64,000 nt of DNA, from contig JAWPHD010000291.1 in assembly GCA_037043455.1 (NCBI GenBank), forward strand, positions 12,501-76,500, read 5' to 3'. Position 1 is the stretch's first letter, and every line of letters begins with the position of its first letter. A program made the translations under genes and the position numbers. Shown piece after piece: positions 44,265 through 55,200 of this stretch. The notes beneath the pieces are model-generated. The model had not been told where the DNA came from, made no database searches, and saw only the letters and a list, made by a program, of their open reading frames with translations. The DNA comes from Cyrtodaria siliqua (lineage: Eukaryota; Mollusca; Bivalvia; Adapedonta; Hiatellidae).

Positions 44265-45212
44265 AAACAAGAAATATCACTGTAAGTTACAAATGCCTCC
44301 GAAGTGACCTTTGATCTCTAAGTATGACCTTGATCTTGGAGTCATGGACCTGGATTTTGTGCGCGATACGTCGTTTGGTTATGGTGAGCACTTGTGCCAA
44401 GTTATTTGAAAATCCGTCAAGGCATGCAAAAGTAATTGACCGGACACGATTTGACATTTGACCTCTAACTGTGGCCCTGACCTTGGGGCCACATACCTTG
44501 ATTTTGTGCGCGACACGTCGTTTGGTTGAGGTGAGCACTTGTGCCAAGTTATTTGAAAATCCATCCAGGCATGCAAAAGTAATCAACCGGACACGATTTG
44601 ACCTTTGACCTCTAAGTGTGACCTTGACCTTGGGGCCACAGACTTGAATTTTGTGCGCGACACAGCGTCTTCTTGTGGTGAGCACTTGTGCCAAGTTATT
44701 TGAAAGTCCGTCCATGAATTCCAGAGTTATTGACCGGACACTATTAAACTTGTGACCTCTAAGTGTGACCTTGACCTTGCATACCTGGGTTTGCGCGCGA
44801 CACATTGTCTTGTAATGGTGATCATTTGTGCCAAGTTATTTAAAAATCCCTGCAGGGGTTGTGACGTTACGGTCCGGATTTCCTGACACGAAAATGCGTA
44901 CATGATTTTGACCTATGAACTGCAAATGTGACTTTGACCATTGAGGTACGGACCATGTTTTTTGCGAGCGACACAGCATCTTGTTATGATGATAAATTGT
45001 CCAAGTTGTTTAAAAATCCCTGCATGGCTTGTGACGTTACGGTCCGGACACAAAATGCAACTGCAAGTGTGACCTTGACCTTTGAGGTACGGACCTGGGC
45101 TTAGCGCGTGACACATTGTCTTGTTATGGTGACCACTTGTGCCAAGTTAATTAAAAATCCATGCAGGGGTTTTGAAAGTAAAGTCCGGACACAATACTGC
45201 GGAATGACGGGC

Positions 45213-45268
45213 GGACGGACGGACGGACGGACGGACGGACGGAAGGACGGGCGGACGGACGGATGAAC
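45213..45268 (+). repeat. (GGAC)n microsatellite
   Basis: About 14 GGAC units with a few changes, directly before the terminal palindrome of the tandem element. Source of the Arg-Pro-Ser-Val frames on the reverse strand. Confidence 0.95.
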
Positions 45269-45289
45269 AGACGGACGGTGCGATTACTA

Positions 45290-45318
45290 TATGCCCCCGA
45301 AAACTTTTCGGGGGCATA
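45290..45318. repeat. 29-bp perfect palindrome
   Basis: Arms TATGCCCCCGAAAA and TTTTCGGGGGCATA separated by a single C, the right end of the tandem element. Confidence 0.95.
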
Positions 45319-45648
45319 AAAATTGTTTGAATAATGAAGAAAATTGAAATTTCGTTTTTTTTTATATAAATATATGCACGGCGTTTTAAAGTCAACATTA
45401 TTTAGGATAAATGAATCGCGGTGCACATTTCAAATGTTTATAAATAAAACTCAAGTTGCCCTGTCTCCCTTCATCGTGTACACTTGGCAGACAATCAGTT
45501 GTGAACCTGCGACCCATAAGGCTAAACAATAGTTTACAGAGTCAACAGTTGTTAACGAGAACAGTACTTCTGAATTAACATGACTTAAATTCTAACATTC
45601 GCAAGCAATTACTTACATTCTTGAATAATTTATTCTTAGATACATGTA
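45319..45648 (+). repeat. Macro-repeat block X, unit 3 (middle)
   Basis: Resumes with ATTGTTTGAATAATGAAG, matching 28828-29160. Confidence 0.75.
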
Positions 45649-45649
45649 A

Positions 45650-46062
45650 AAAAAAAGTATGAAAATGGACCTTTGGAAACGGCCGAGCACGAAATATTGC
45701 AACATACGAAATATTTCAGTCTCGGTTTGATTGTGACTGTTCATGAGCGGTAGTGATATATGCTAGCTTCCGCTCACGCCATCTAGCCCCAGGTTGAGCA
45801 GAACTCAATATTCATAAAAATCAACAGTACAGAATTTTAACCATCCCGAAGATGGCAAGCATATGGCGGTGGATATAGCAATATTTGTATCTTTATTTCA
45901 TCCCCTATATCCAGCGGCGTATGGTCCCAGGACCTAATAAAACTGTATGCGCCGAAGAGCGAAATAAACAAAAAGTAATTTAGTTGGGAGCAGCGGTTAT
46001 GAAGCCTGCGTATCACAAGTAACATCCAAAAGATTAAATTAAAAAGCAGACAACATAACCAG
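45650..46062 (-). mobile_element. H-family retroposon H1, truncated
   Basis: A-run then GTATGAAAATGGACCTTTGG. Includes hairpin 1 arms GAGCGG and CCGCTC (about 45746 and 45773) and runs to AAAGCAGACAACATA, where block X resumes (CAGCGGACTCTATGTCC). It lacks the roughly 170 bp that full-length H has beyond that point, so it is 5'-truncated in the minus-strand orientation. The 118-codon frame is its shadow. Confidence 0.75.
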
Positions 46063-46292
46063 CGGACTCTATGTCCAATTTGTGACACGATAGACACAAA
46101 CAAATAATTAAAGGAACACTGAAACGTTTTATGTAATAAAAAATATATTAAGATACGCCAATTTAGTTTCGCATAGCCTCCATTTTTAATCAAATAGTAT
46201 GTCTTTGATTGTGCATATCATATATTCGTATATTTGTCATTAAAGCGTAAGATTCCGTGCTTAATTCATTTTTGCGTATTGGCCATATCAAG
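46063..46292 (+). repeat. Macro-repeat block X, unit 3 (right part)
   Basis: CGGACTCTATGTCCAATTTG to GCGTATTGGCCATATCAAG, as at 8985-9225. Confidence 0.75.
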
Positions 46293-46893
46293 AAGGACAC
46301 AAATATCGGACAGGGAAAGCAGCACCCAAGGACGACAGCCAACCACAAAACACAAAAACAAACACGCAAACAGACGAACGAAAAGGCAAAAGCAACAAAG
46401 AACGCAAACGACATCACAAACACAAAAGGGTTGACAATAGGGCTACCGCCTTGGAACGGTCAATGGCAAAGTAGGCCACTGGGGGTTAAACCGGTTCTAG
46501 GGTGCACCAAACCTCACACTTACCCTACTGTCATCCCATTAAAACAGGACAGTGTAAATAAAGAATTCCCCGCCATGATCTAATCTCTAACCAACAAGGC
46601 AGCACCAATAGGCAATATAAGTAAAACACAAATATGCTCGTGTAAATATAATACAAAAAAACAATAGCCTAGAAAGCCACAATGAAGGTACTCAATGACT
46701 TGGCAGAAGCCAGAGCAGTAAGAGAATAAACCATTAAGGGCACGACAAGAAAGATCATGGACAAACATCAAACGCCACCGTCCCAATGGGCTTTAGGTAG
46801 GCGTCATCTTAGGGTCCACAGCCTGTCCGGTCATCGTACAATTAAAGAGGAAAGCATAGTGGCGAACTGTAAAAGGGTCAACCACCAAGTATG
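46293..46893 (-). mobile_element. 5'-truncated PLE-like insertion with empty site
   Basis: 601-bp reverse-strand copy from the 3' signature (complement of CCCTGTCCGATATTTG) through the 3' region to the complement of the ORF tail (GGCGAACTGTAAAAGGGT). Units 1 and 4 read through the site (GGCCATATCAAGTTTCATTT at about 9220, and 57520). One of the most intact 3' regions. Confidence 0.85.
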
Positions 46894-47065
46894 TTTCATT
46901 AATACGCCGTTTAATCTTGGAATTTTATATTGTACAACTTAAATGTGAAAAACATCAGTACGTGTGTTGGTTGACTGTGGACAATGAATGCTATATTTCA
47001 TATTCGACTTGTGTTTGTTTGCAGGTTCATTTGACAATATTAGTATTGGCAACAGTCTTTAAAAC
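46894..47065 (+). repeat. Macro-repeat block E, unit 3 (left part)
   Basis: TTTCATTAATACGCCG, CATCAGTACGTGTGTTGG, ATTGGCAACAGTCTTTAAAA. Confidence 0.75.
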
Positions 47066-47346
47066 CATTACGTGGTCCCTCCTTAATTCCATTAAGCGAT
47101 TGGAAAGCTTATATTATCAGGATTTTATAACCTATATTGAAAAATAAAACATGTTTAAAAAACATTTTTTACTAAAATAAATGCGATAACCTGTTTAAAA
47201 CTTACTCTTCCATGTTTGAATGTTAAAATATCCAAACATTTTAAGACGAAATTAAGGGTTTATTTCATACCCAGGCCAACCCCTTTTTCGCTTCTTGAAA
47301 AGGGGGTTAGATAGGGTATGAAAGTTAATACTCGGACCGAGTAATG
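47066..47346 (+). mobile_element. T-family MITE, unit 3
   Basis: 281-bp paralogue of 29443-29723 at the same site. Ends CATTACGTGGTCC and, on the complement, CATTACTCGGTCC. Confidence 0.8.
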
Positions 47347-47757
47347 CTACTAGAAATAATGCCAACACTTTATACATAGTGAGCTAACTATTCTCTTGCA
47401 GATTAAAGAATGAAACTGATACTTAGTGATTTGGTCTAAAGTAAGGTAACTAGATACCGGGCCGTCGCTTCGTTTTAATCACATCCTGAATACAAAAGCG
47501 TGGGGTATAATTGATAGTGGAATACTTATATATGTCAAGCTCCGGCTATAGTTGTTTATTCTGTATTTCTAAATAATGAACACTACAAAATACAAATGCA
47601 TCATTTGTAAGTGTAAAGAATTAACTGTCCAATATATGGTAAAAACAGATAGTTTGTAAATAAATACTGAACATGGGCTCCACTGGAAGCAAGAAGAAAG
47701 TATACAACACTTTCCAATATACAGTACAAGTACATGTGTTAAGATTATAAGAATATT
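47347..47757 (+). repeat. Macro-repeat block E, unit 3 (right part)
   Basis: AGAAATAATGCCAACAC to ACAGTACAAGTACATGTG, as in other units. Confidence 0.75.
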
Positions 47758-47892
47758 TCATGGGTATCCGGGAAAGATAAGGAATTCAAACCAGAGGTAT
47801 TCATGTTGTTATCGGAACAGGCTCTGCCGAGGTTCCGATTAAAACACTTATACCGAGTGTTGGAATTTCCTAACTGAACCGAATACCCATGA
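47758..47892. mobile_element. Hairpin MITE, unit 3
   Basis: Inverted-repeat element paralogous to 30066-30214; arms TCATGGGTATCCGG and, on the complement, TCATGGGTATTCGG, converging on GGTATAAGTG-like and ATCGGAAC cores. Confidence 0.8.
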
Positions 47893-48359
47893 TCTATTCT
47901 TTTTCTTGCATATCATAGACATGTTGTGCGTTGACGCAGCCAGCTACTAAAGTTTTGCATGTTTTCCTGCATACCGGATGTTGGCGCGCGCGTGACTTTT
48001 ATCTTTACCCGCCATGTAAAACGTGAATAGCCTTATCCGGTATGCAAGAAATATTTAGGCTCATCCTTAATACACTAATACGCCTGAATTTCTAAGATAC
48101 TATTATATTCAGACGTCTAACTTCTTTTTCTCCATGTAATTGGTGTGTTTTATTTGAAAGCGCGTTTTTATATTTCTTTTGGTTGACTATGTTCCATCAA
48201 TGCAACATTTTCTGTTCAAAATGAATCCATATGTTAATGGTGATGCGTTGGAAGCAACAAACACAACCAAAAAAATAAATTAGCAGACTCGATTTTAATT
48301 TACTATTTCCGTGAGAGATAATGTAATAAGCAATACCGTTAGAACCCTTAGAACCGGCT
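47893..48359 (+). repeat. Flank and macro-repeat block F, unit 3
   Basis: First part matches 30215-30310. Then GCTCATCCTTAATACACTAA resumes the order of 58115-58300 and includes a short reverse K remnant to about 48355. Confidence 0.65.
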
Positions 48360-48730
48360 TATACTCTTTTGGCTGTTACTTGTGATACGCAGGCTTCATA
48401 ACCGCTGCTCCCAACTAAATTCCATTATGTTTATTTCGCTATTCGGGGCATTTAATTTTATTAGATACTGGGACCATACGCCGTACGACATGGGGAAGTA
48501 GTAAACTCCATGTCCACCGCCATATGCATGCCATCTTCGGGGTGGTTAAAATTTTGTACTATTGATTTTATGAATATTTAGTTCTGCTCAAACCGGGGCT
48601 AGAGGGCGTGAGCGCTAGCTAGCATAATTTCACTACCGCTCATAAACAGTCTCAATCAAACCAAGACTGCAATATTTCGTATGTGTCGTTTTCTGCCGTT
48701 TCCAAAGGTCCATTATCATACTCTTTTTTA
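48360..48730 (+). mobile_element. H-family retroposon H1, truncated
   Basis: Plus-strand copy starting at TTTTGGCTGTTACTTGTG, with both hairpins near the end and finishing GGTCCATTATCATACTCTTT. Its start differs from that of other copies while the end is the same, which supports the chosen orientation. Confidence 0.75.
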
Positions 48731-49870
48731 ATATGAGTATGTACCTTAGACGTTATTTTCAAGATTTGTTAATAGCTCGTTTTTGTAATACACTATTAGT
48801 GTCATACATGTTTATGTAATACACTACTTGTGTAATACACTACTTGTGTAATACACTAATCGTGTGCCACACTTTTATGTAATACACTACTTGTGTAATA
48901 CACTACTTTTGGAATACATTACTCGTGTAATACGTTCAGGTATAAAACGTATTACGTTATATGTTTTCTTTTTCTGCATGAATAGGCGAAGGAAATGTCA
49001 TTCAAGTTCTAGCTCCGCACCCTATTGTCTATAGGTCCCACAACAATTGGCCATGTGCTCCATTGTATTTTAGATTTGTTTATATGACTACATATGCTTT
49101 TCTTACAGATGCAAATATATAGTTTACACCTTAACTGATCAACTGTCTAGGACGTATAAGCTGGCCTTACAACTTGGAACTATGCATTAAATTAGGTATC
49201 CTGCCAACATCAGCCACATTTTATAGCATATGTTCAACGTTTCTAAACCTACTGTCGACGAGGTATATTTATATACCTTGCATGTTTGGAGAATTCAAAC
49301 TCTATAGACATAACATAACCGTGCCATACCCCAAAACTAAACCGTCGAAGAGTTACGAATTCATAATTCATTTTACTCATATTCAATGACGGGTGTTTCA
49401 AGAACCCTTGAATAAACCTATGCCTCAAATTGGCACGTACATATTATTATATGACCTGAACACCTGGATAGAGTTTTGATAAACGGTAAATATATTTTTC
49501 CGCTATTTTTCAGGTTAGTTTTTTTGTCCAAAAACAAGTTACATAAAGCCTTAATACGTTCTACCTATTACATTTTCTGGGAATTGTAATTATTCGTAAA
49601 ATAGCACATTCTATACTCAATACATTTTAAAACGCAACACAAGATATTTTTTTAAATTAAGATGTTAAAGTTAAATGTGTTTTAACTGAAAGAAGTAGAG
49701 TACATATTATCCAACTGTTTATCGTAAAATATTAACCATTGGGACAAAGAGTCTTGTGTTTATAAAATAACATCTTCAATTGAACAAAAAAAAGTGAACT
49801 GAAAATAATAGAAAATCAAAATTGTTGCGCTTTTAAATGTACTGCGTATAGTAAAGGAATTGACACAGAT
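48731..49870 (+). repeat. Macro-repeat block M, unit 3 (shortened)
   Basis: ATGAGTATGTACCTTAGACG, GATTTGTTAATAGCTCG, then a minisatellite replaces the middle. It resumes with TTCTGCATGAATAGGCGAAG and is collinear with 13260-13990 and 59750-60440. It lacks the hAT insertion at 49740. Confidence 0.7.
48785..48945 (+). repeat. Short minisatellite (TGTAATACACTACTTG)
   Basis: Eight to nine units of about 16-17 bp with small differences between TTTTTGTAATACAC and AATACGTTCAGG. Confidence 0.9.
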
Positions 49871-50084
49871 CAAAACTATAAAACGTCACGTGTGAAAGGA
49901 AATTGTTTCGCATAATGAAAAAGCGCTTTGAGTGAGTGCCAGTGCTTATTATAATTATATAGTAATGTTGTATTTGAATGGGGTCAGCCTGGGTTAGAAT
50001 AATATGAACACATGCGTATACATGACAGGCTTTGTGACATATACACTACAGATAGTATATAATAATGCGTAATAAAAAGTCGCA
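49871..50084 (+). repeat. Macro-repeat block N, unit 3: second empty mariner site
   Basis: AACGTCACGTGTGAAAGG, AAAAAGCGCTTTGAGTGAGT, ACATATACACTACAG, uninterrupted. Confidence 0.8.
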
Positions 50085-50436
50085 CAGACTACAAATCAGT
50101 AATGTTAGTACTAACTGGTCCTTTGTGATCATCAAACACGATATTTGTGGCTTTAAATTTGAATATCGCTTAGGCCGGTGCTAGGAAGCGTGAGAGGTGT
50201 TGCACTTTACATTATATCTCATGAACAGACTCAATAAAATCGAGTCTGCTACTTTTATATCTTGTTATTGTTTGTTCCTTCCAAGGGATCCACTTTTCAG
50301 TATTTATTGACATTCACACTAGCGTTTGTTTAGTGCTGTGTGGCGACCGTAAAACGTCCCACTGACTACACATTAGTAGTGTTATTACTTACTGGTCTTG
50401 GGACAATCAAGCCCGATCTTTGTGGCTTGGGTATTG
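50085..50436 (+). repeat. K-family repeat, one and a half copies
   Basis: Full unit with hairpin 2 at 50226-50248 (arms CAGACTC and GAGTCTG), then a second unit that stops at CCCGATCTTTGTGGCTT where H is inserted. Confidence 0.75.
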
Positions 50437-50842
50437 TTTAACCACGTATAGGATATGTTGTCTGCTTTTTAATTTAGTCTTTTGACTGTTACTTGTGATA
50501 TGCAGGCTTCATAATCGCTGCTCCCAACTAAATTCCATTATGTTTATTTCGCTCTTCGGGGCATTTAAAATTATTAGCTACTGGGACCATACGCCGTACG
50601 ACATGGGGAAGCAATAAACTCCATGTCCACCACCATATGCATGCCATCTTCGGAATGGCTAAAATTTTATACCATCGATTTTATTAATATTGAGTTCTGC
50701 TCAACCGGGGCTAGAGGGCGTAAGCGGAAGCTAACATATTTCACTACTGCTCATGAACAGTCTCAATCAAACCGAGACTGCAATATTTCGTATGTGTCGT
50801 TTTCGGCCGTTTCCAAAGGTCCATTATCATACTCTTTTTTTT
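50437..50842 (+). mobile_element. H-family retroposon H1, inserted in K
   Basis: About 406 bp. Starts GGTATTGTTTAACCACG and ends GGTCCATTATCATACTC plus a T-run. It splits a K unit between GTGGCTT and TAAAGTAGAATATCGC; intact K units at 33208 and 51113 give the empty form. Hairpin 2 arms are CAGTCTC and GAGACTG at 50758-50780. Confidence 0.8.
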
Positions 50843-51262
50843 AAAGTAGAATATCGCTTAAGCCGGTGCTAGGAAGCGTGAGAGGTGTTGCACAATACAT
50901 TATCTCTCATGAACAGACCCAATAAAACGAGTCTGTTACTTTTATTTCTTGTTTGTGTTTGCTGCTTCTATGGCATCCACTTTTCAGCATTTATTGACAT
51001 TCACACTAGCGTTTGTTTAGTTGCTGGGTGGCGTCCGTAAAACGTCCCCCGACTACAAATTAGTAATGTTATTACTTACTTGACCTTTGGGAATATCAAC
51101 CCCGATTTCTGTGGCTTTAAACTAGAATATTGCTTAAGCTGGTGTTGGGAGGCGCGAGAGGTGTTGCACTTTGCATTATCGCTCATGAACGGACTCAATA
51201 AAACCGTGTCTGCTACTTTATCTCTTGTGTTCGTTTCGTCCAAGGGATCTTCGTTTCAGTAT
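50843..51262 (+). repeat. K-family repeat, two copies
   Basis: Units with hairpin 1 arms TGAGAG and CTCTCA (about 50879 and 50905) and hairpin 2 at 50914-50935, then a more diverged unit at 51060-51262. Spurious frame of 140 codons overlaps. Confidence 0.75.
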
Positions 51263-51668
51263 TTATTTGTATTAAGAAATGGCAAACAAAATGGTGAACG
51301 CGAAATTTTGAGGATATACAGTCTAGACGTGGAAGATTCCCATCTTTTTGTCATTCGTATTAACAATAACCTTTTATTTATAATCAAAACATTGTTTTAT
51401 ATATTGTTTTATGTTTATATCTTATACATGCATCTTTCTATCAAGTTGCGAGGGCTTAGACCATATCTCACCATATGTTTACACGAGTCGGCCGAACGCT
51501 AATTGATGAGTATTTTGTGTACATTTGGTAAACATAAATACACAGAATCAGTCTATAAATTAACGGATCTAAGCTACTGATCTAATCCAATGTCGTAGAA
51601 AATTAATTGAATTTTACACTGCAAAATAATTTCAAAATAACACATCAATCACTTTTCATTCATTACAA
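51263..51668 (+). repeat. Block B-like segment
   Basis: Close match to 33611-34007, again directly following K. Confidence 0.75.
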
Positions 51669-51861
51669 GAGATAAAAATATCGGACAGGGAAAGCAGCAT
51701 TCAAGGACGGCAGTCAACCACAAAACACAAAAACAAACACGGAAACAGACAAACGAGAAGACAAAAGTAATAATAAATGCAAACGACATGCCAAACACAA
51801 AAGGGTTACAATAGGGCTACCGCCTTGGAACGGTCAGTGGCAACAATGGCCACGGGGGGTT
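51669..51861 (-). mobile_element. 5'-truncated PLE-like insertion
   Basis: 193-bp reverse fragment with only the last 3' part: complement of CCCTGTCCGATATTTTTATC through GTTCCAAGGCGG to the complement of CCCCGTGGCC. It sits between the block B-like segment and block A. Confidence 0.8.
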
Positions 51862-52870
51862 TTACAAATCGTTGACTTCAATCGATTTCTTCCATACATT
51901 TGTTTTTTACATTTTGTAAAATGTACATTCGTAATGTGTAGAATGAACGACGTAAAACACAATCGGTATTTAAATATAGAAGACGTAATATTCTGACCTT
52001 TTCTATTTAATTAAGCACTTTTTTCTGGAGTCACTATTTGCGTTTAGCGTACATGTTCTGTATATAAAAATATAATTTATTTCTGTTTCTGTCTGATGTA
52101 CTTCTGAAGTACTTTTTTAATTTGGATGCTTTGATGGCTTTTCATCCATCTCTTGCGCAAACAAAGTCATACGTTCGACCAACTGCGATTTTAATAATGC
52201 AGGCCCGAAACTTGTTCTCGTCCTTACCAAACTGTATCATACCTGAAATACTCGTTGACATCAATGTGGGCGGAATATGCCTAATTGTGCTCCCGCTAGC
52301 GTTTTAGACGATGGTATTCGAGTGTGTTTTTGCTGTGTTTTTTTACATGACGTCGAAAATGTGAAAGGTTGCATGAATTCGCGACAAGTCTGCGCAACAG
52401 TTAGTTACCATTTTGACGTCACTTGCTGTTTAAGGTAAGAAATGATCATGTGTTAAACAATACTGAGTAACTGATATACGAAAAATATAAATGTTTTAGC
52501 ACGGCAACCGGACGACCCTGTGAAATAGCTTGACTTCTAACTTTTGGAAAACAATTCGAAATTGAAAATATATTTGCAAATGTATTTATTAAATAAACGA
52601 TGAATTGTCTCCTCGTGTTTGGTTTATTTGTGATAATAATGCACCTTTGTTGTTATGTTTAAGATTAAATAATGGCTCGGTTTGATCCCCAGTCCCAGAG
52701 TTTCGAGTTTATAATCGACTCGATTACAACATGCTCTCGAGAATGACAGTTGACAAATTGCATGTGAATCACTTCGTGCTCAATTTACTCAATCTACATA
52801 TTCAGGTGTTGCGGTGGCTTCTCTAGTTGCGTAACTAGAGGATATTAAATACTAACACAAATGCACTGTT
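51862..52870 (+). repeat. Macro-repeat block A, copy 3
   Basis: Close to 2385-3330 over about 1 kb: ACTTCAATCGATTTCTTCC, ACATTTTGTAAAATGTAC, CAGGCCCGAAACTTGTTCTC, CAATACTGAGTAACTGATAT, ATAATCGACTCGATTAC. Confidence 0.75.
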
Positions 52871-53189
52871 GTGCATGTATGCAAATAAGTGTTTTGAATA
52901 AATGCATTTTGACATAAAATAGGTAGAACAGGTAATGTAGCATTCACTTAACAGAGCAAAACAAAACACGTAATTACTCTAACTTAATCGGATCCTCTGT
53001 TTCGCCATTAACATTATAAAGATGAGCACACCAAGCTCTGTCTCAAGGACAATAACCATTACTGGCTCTACCACTTGAATCGACGGATCTCAAGTCTAAA
53101 ATTACGAACAATAGGATTGATCGGTTTTAGATTTCTGTCAGCATTTTTAGTTGTAAGACAGAGAGAAATTCGTTTTAGTACAGACTGTG
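52871..53189 (+). repeat. Block M fragment
   Basis: TCAAGGACAATAACCATTAC, CTTGAATCGACGGATCTC, as at 13010-13075 and 59495-59545. Confidence 0.65.
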
Positions 53190-53705
53190 GACCCTTGGAT
53201 GACGTACTTACAGGACGTAGCGTTTGATGTTTGTCTTTAATCATGTCTTGTCGTACCCTTAACGGTTTGTTCCCTTGATGCTCTAAATTCTAACAAGTCA
53301 CTGAGTACTCACTTTGTGGCTTTCTAGGCTTCTATTTTCTTTATATTATATATAACATGATCATTTATGTGTTTGGTTTATATTGCCTATTAACGCTGCC
53401 TTGTTTGTGTGAGATTATAATCTGAAGCGGATATCTTTATTTACACTGTCCCATTTCTTAGGATGGCAATATGGTAACAGTAAGGTTGGGTGCTCCCTAG
53501 AACCTAGTTGAAACTCCCAACGGCCTTTTTTGTCACTGACCGTTCCAAGGCGGTAGATCTATTGTCAACCCTTGTGTGTTTGTGATGTCTTATCTTACCG
53601 TTTATTCATCTTTATATATTGTTGTTCTTTGTTTCCTTGTGTGTTTGTGGTTGACTGTCGTTCTTGAATGCTGCTTCCCTGATGGATGTTTATATCTACA
53701 TTTAG
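53190..53705 (+). mobile_element. PLE-like 3' region, diverged
   Basis: GACTGTGGACCC and GTTTGATGTTTGTC at the start, TTTACACTGTCCCATTTCTT, GGTGCTCCCTAGAACCTAGT, CCGTTCCAAGGCGGTAG and TCGTTCTTGAATGCTGCTTC at the end. Confidence 0.7.
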
Positions 53706-53896
53706 GAGATCGTAGCATGGCTAAGCACACTGTATTTTATTATATTCAATATAGTTTATTAATTGCTTTGTTTTGTGTATTTTTGCTTATATTGCCGCGT
53801 TGTTTTGGTCTGTTGTTGATTCTGAGAACAAGAATGCGTAAATTGTACAATTGTTCTCTGCTTTATTGTCAAATGTGAAAAAAAGGTAATGGTTTC
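53706..53896. other. Unassigned; partly shared with 36.65 kb
   Basis: TGTTGTTGATTCTGAGAACA and TACAATTGTTCT match 36655-36700. No gene. Confidence 0.45.
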
Positions 53897-54082
53897 GAAA
53901 AAAAGTATGAGAGTGGGCCTTTGGAAACGACAGAACACGATCAATACAACATATTGCAGTCTCGGTTGATTGTTCACGAACGGTAGTGAAATATGCTTGC
54001 TACCGTTCACGTCCCCTAGTCCACTAGCCCCGGATTGAGCAGAACTCAAGATTCATAAAATCAATAGTACAGAGTTTTAACC
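53897..54082 (-). mobile_element. H-family retroposon, strongly truncated
   Basis: A-run, GTATGAGAGTGGGCCTTTGG, then hairpin 1 arms GAACGGTAG (53978-53986) and CTACCGTTC (54000-54008), perfectly paired with the compensatory A/T change relative to H1. Ends at TTTTAACCAT. Confidence 0.75.
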
Positions 54083-54779
54083 ATAGCTGTCAAAACAACA
54101 TTTGTATACATAATAGTCTACGTGATAAATACAGAGATTATAGCAATGCGTTTTATATGACGGTGCCATTATGTGTGGGTGCTATATTCGTACAGAAACG
54201 TCTTTATTTCATTTCTAAACAGCACAAGGTATACGTTGAAGATCTCTCATTCGAAAGGTATGTTTCTTTCTTTCATTTGAGATAATCTGAGACTTATTTT
54301 TGAAGAAATGAAAGTGTCTATATATTTACAAGTAAAAGAAACTTACATACTTGAAATTGCGAAAATTTAATATCTGATAGAGGTATATGCCCATCCCTGT
54401 GTCATTTCGTCGCAGCAATCATTGTGTTATTTTAAATATTGTGTTATTTTTACACCTGATATGCACTTTCTATAAAATGGTGTATATGAGTAGGCCGATT
54501 GCCTATTGACAAGTCTCTTGTGTAAACATAAATGCAACGGAAATAGTCTATAAAATTGTGTCACGTTAAGTTTCTAATCCAATCAAAAGTCGTCAAAAAA
54601 ATAATTGAAATTAAATTTAAATATTCTTTTCTTTTAATAATTCGTAAATCAATGTTTATTGATTACACAACAACAAACAAACAATTTCCTTTCGCAAGCA
54701 GAACATAAAATGTCGTCAATGATTTCAATTAATCTCCTTATTCGGGATGACAGATTTGTGCCATATAGTGGTAAATTCA
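54083..54779 (+). repeat. Macro-repeat block N end and block B, copy
   Basis: CAAAACAACATTTGTATACA, GACGGTGCCATTATG, collinear with 3385-4080. Confidence 0.75.
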
Positions 54780-55200
54780 ATACTTATATGTTATTAGATT
54801 TGTATTGGGATATATGCATGAGTGCACGAGTGAATATATCCCAATACAAATGTAATAACCTTTTTTTTGCATTGGCATTTTTAATATAAAAACGAATAAT
54901 TATAATAAAACAATAGGTTTTAACATTTAATTATTATCAAAAATATTTATTTGAAACAAACAGTGTCGTAACATCGTAGGAATTATTCACAACGAAACAA
55001 AAATACTATGGCAAACTTCCTGTGACATGAACTGCGAATTGCACCAATACCTAACGAGTTTGCAAAATAGTAGTTCCACTACAATGATTTTACAACGCGT
55101 CAATATGGGCGAATATTGACGTTTCCTGTTACACTGAAAATAAACGGAGGTTGTAAATGAGCATGCAATACATATTATATATTATGGTAGTCGTTGTGCC
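54780..55200. mobile_element. Unidentified insertion in block B with 26-bp inverted repeat
   Basis: About 420 bp absent at the matching point of the 4.07-kb copy. It starts with an inverted repeat, arms 54790-54815 and 54834-54859 (ATTTGTATTGGGATATAT on the left arm), one mismatch, 18-nt loop. The rest is AT-rich and unrecognised. Exact ends and any target duplication are unclear. Confidence 0.5.

Larger units (their letters stand above)
44265..45318. mobile_element. Bivalve-type tandem element ending in a palindrome
   Basis: Insertion relative to 28805-28830 (AATATTTTTAAAAATGTG). It consists of six units of about 140-170 bp (GTGACCTTGACCTTGGGGCC, GTGCGCGACACGTCGT, TTGTGCCAAGTTATTTGAAA), a GGAC microsatellite and a 29-bp palindrome. 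I know similar sequences as abundant in bivalve genomes, from general familiarity only. The first units are 147 bp, a multiple of three, so the reverse strand reads open for 172 codons; no protein is supported. Confidence 0.75.

Noticed and set aside
44287..44805. 172-codon reverse frame with internal repeats
   Set aside because: Produced by 147-bp tandem units of a noncoding element; later units of other lengths break it.
45147..45426. Arg/Pro/Ser/Val-rich reverse frames
   Set aside because: Artefact of the GGAC microsatellite.
45837..46193. 118-codon reverse frame
   Set aside because: Covers an H retroposon and its flank; other H copies do not keep it.
51080..51502. 140-codon frame
   Set aside because: Runs across the K repeat into a B-like segment; not open in the parallel region at 33.4-33.8 kb.
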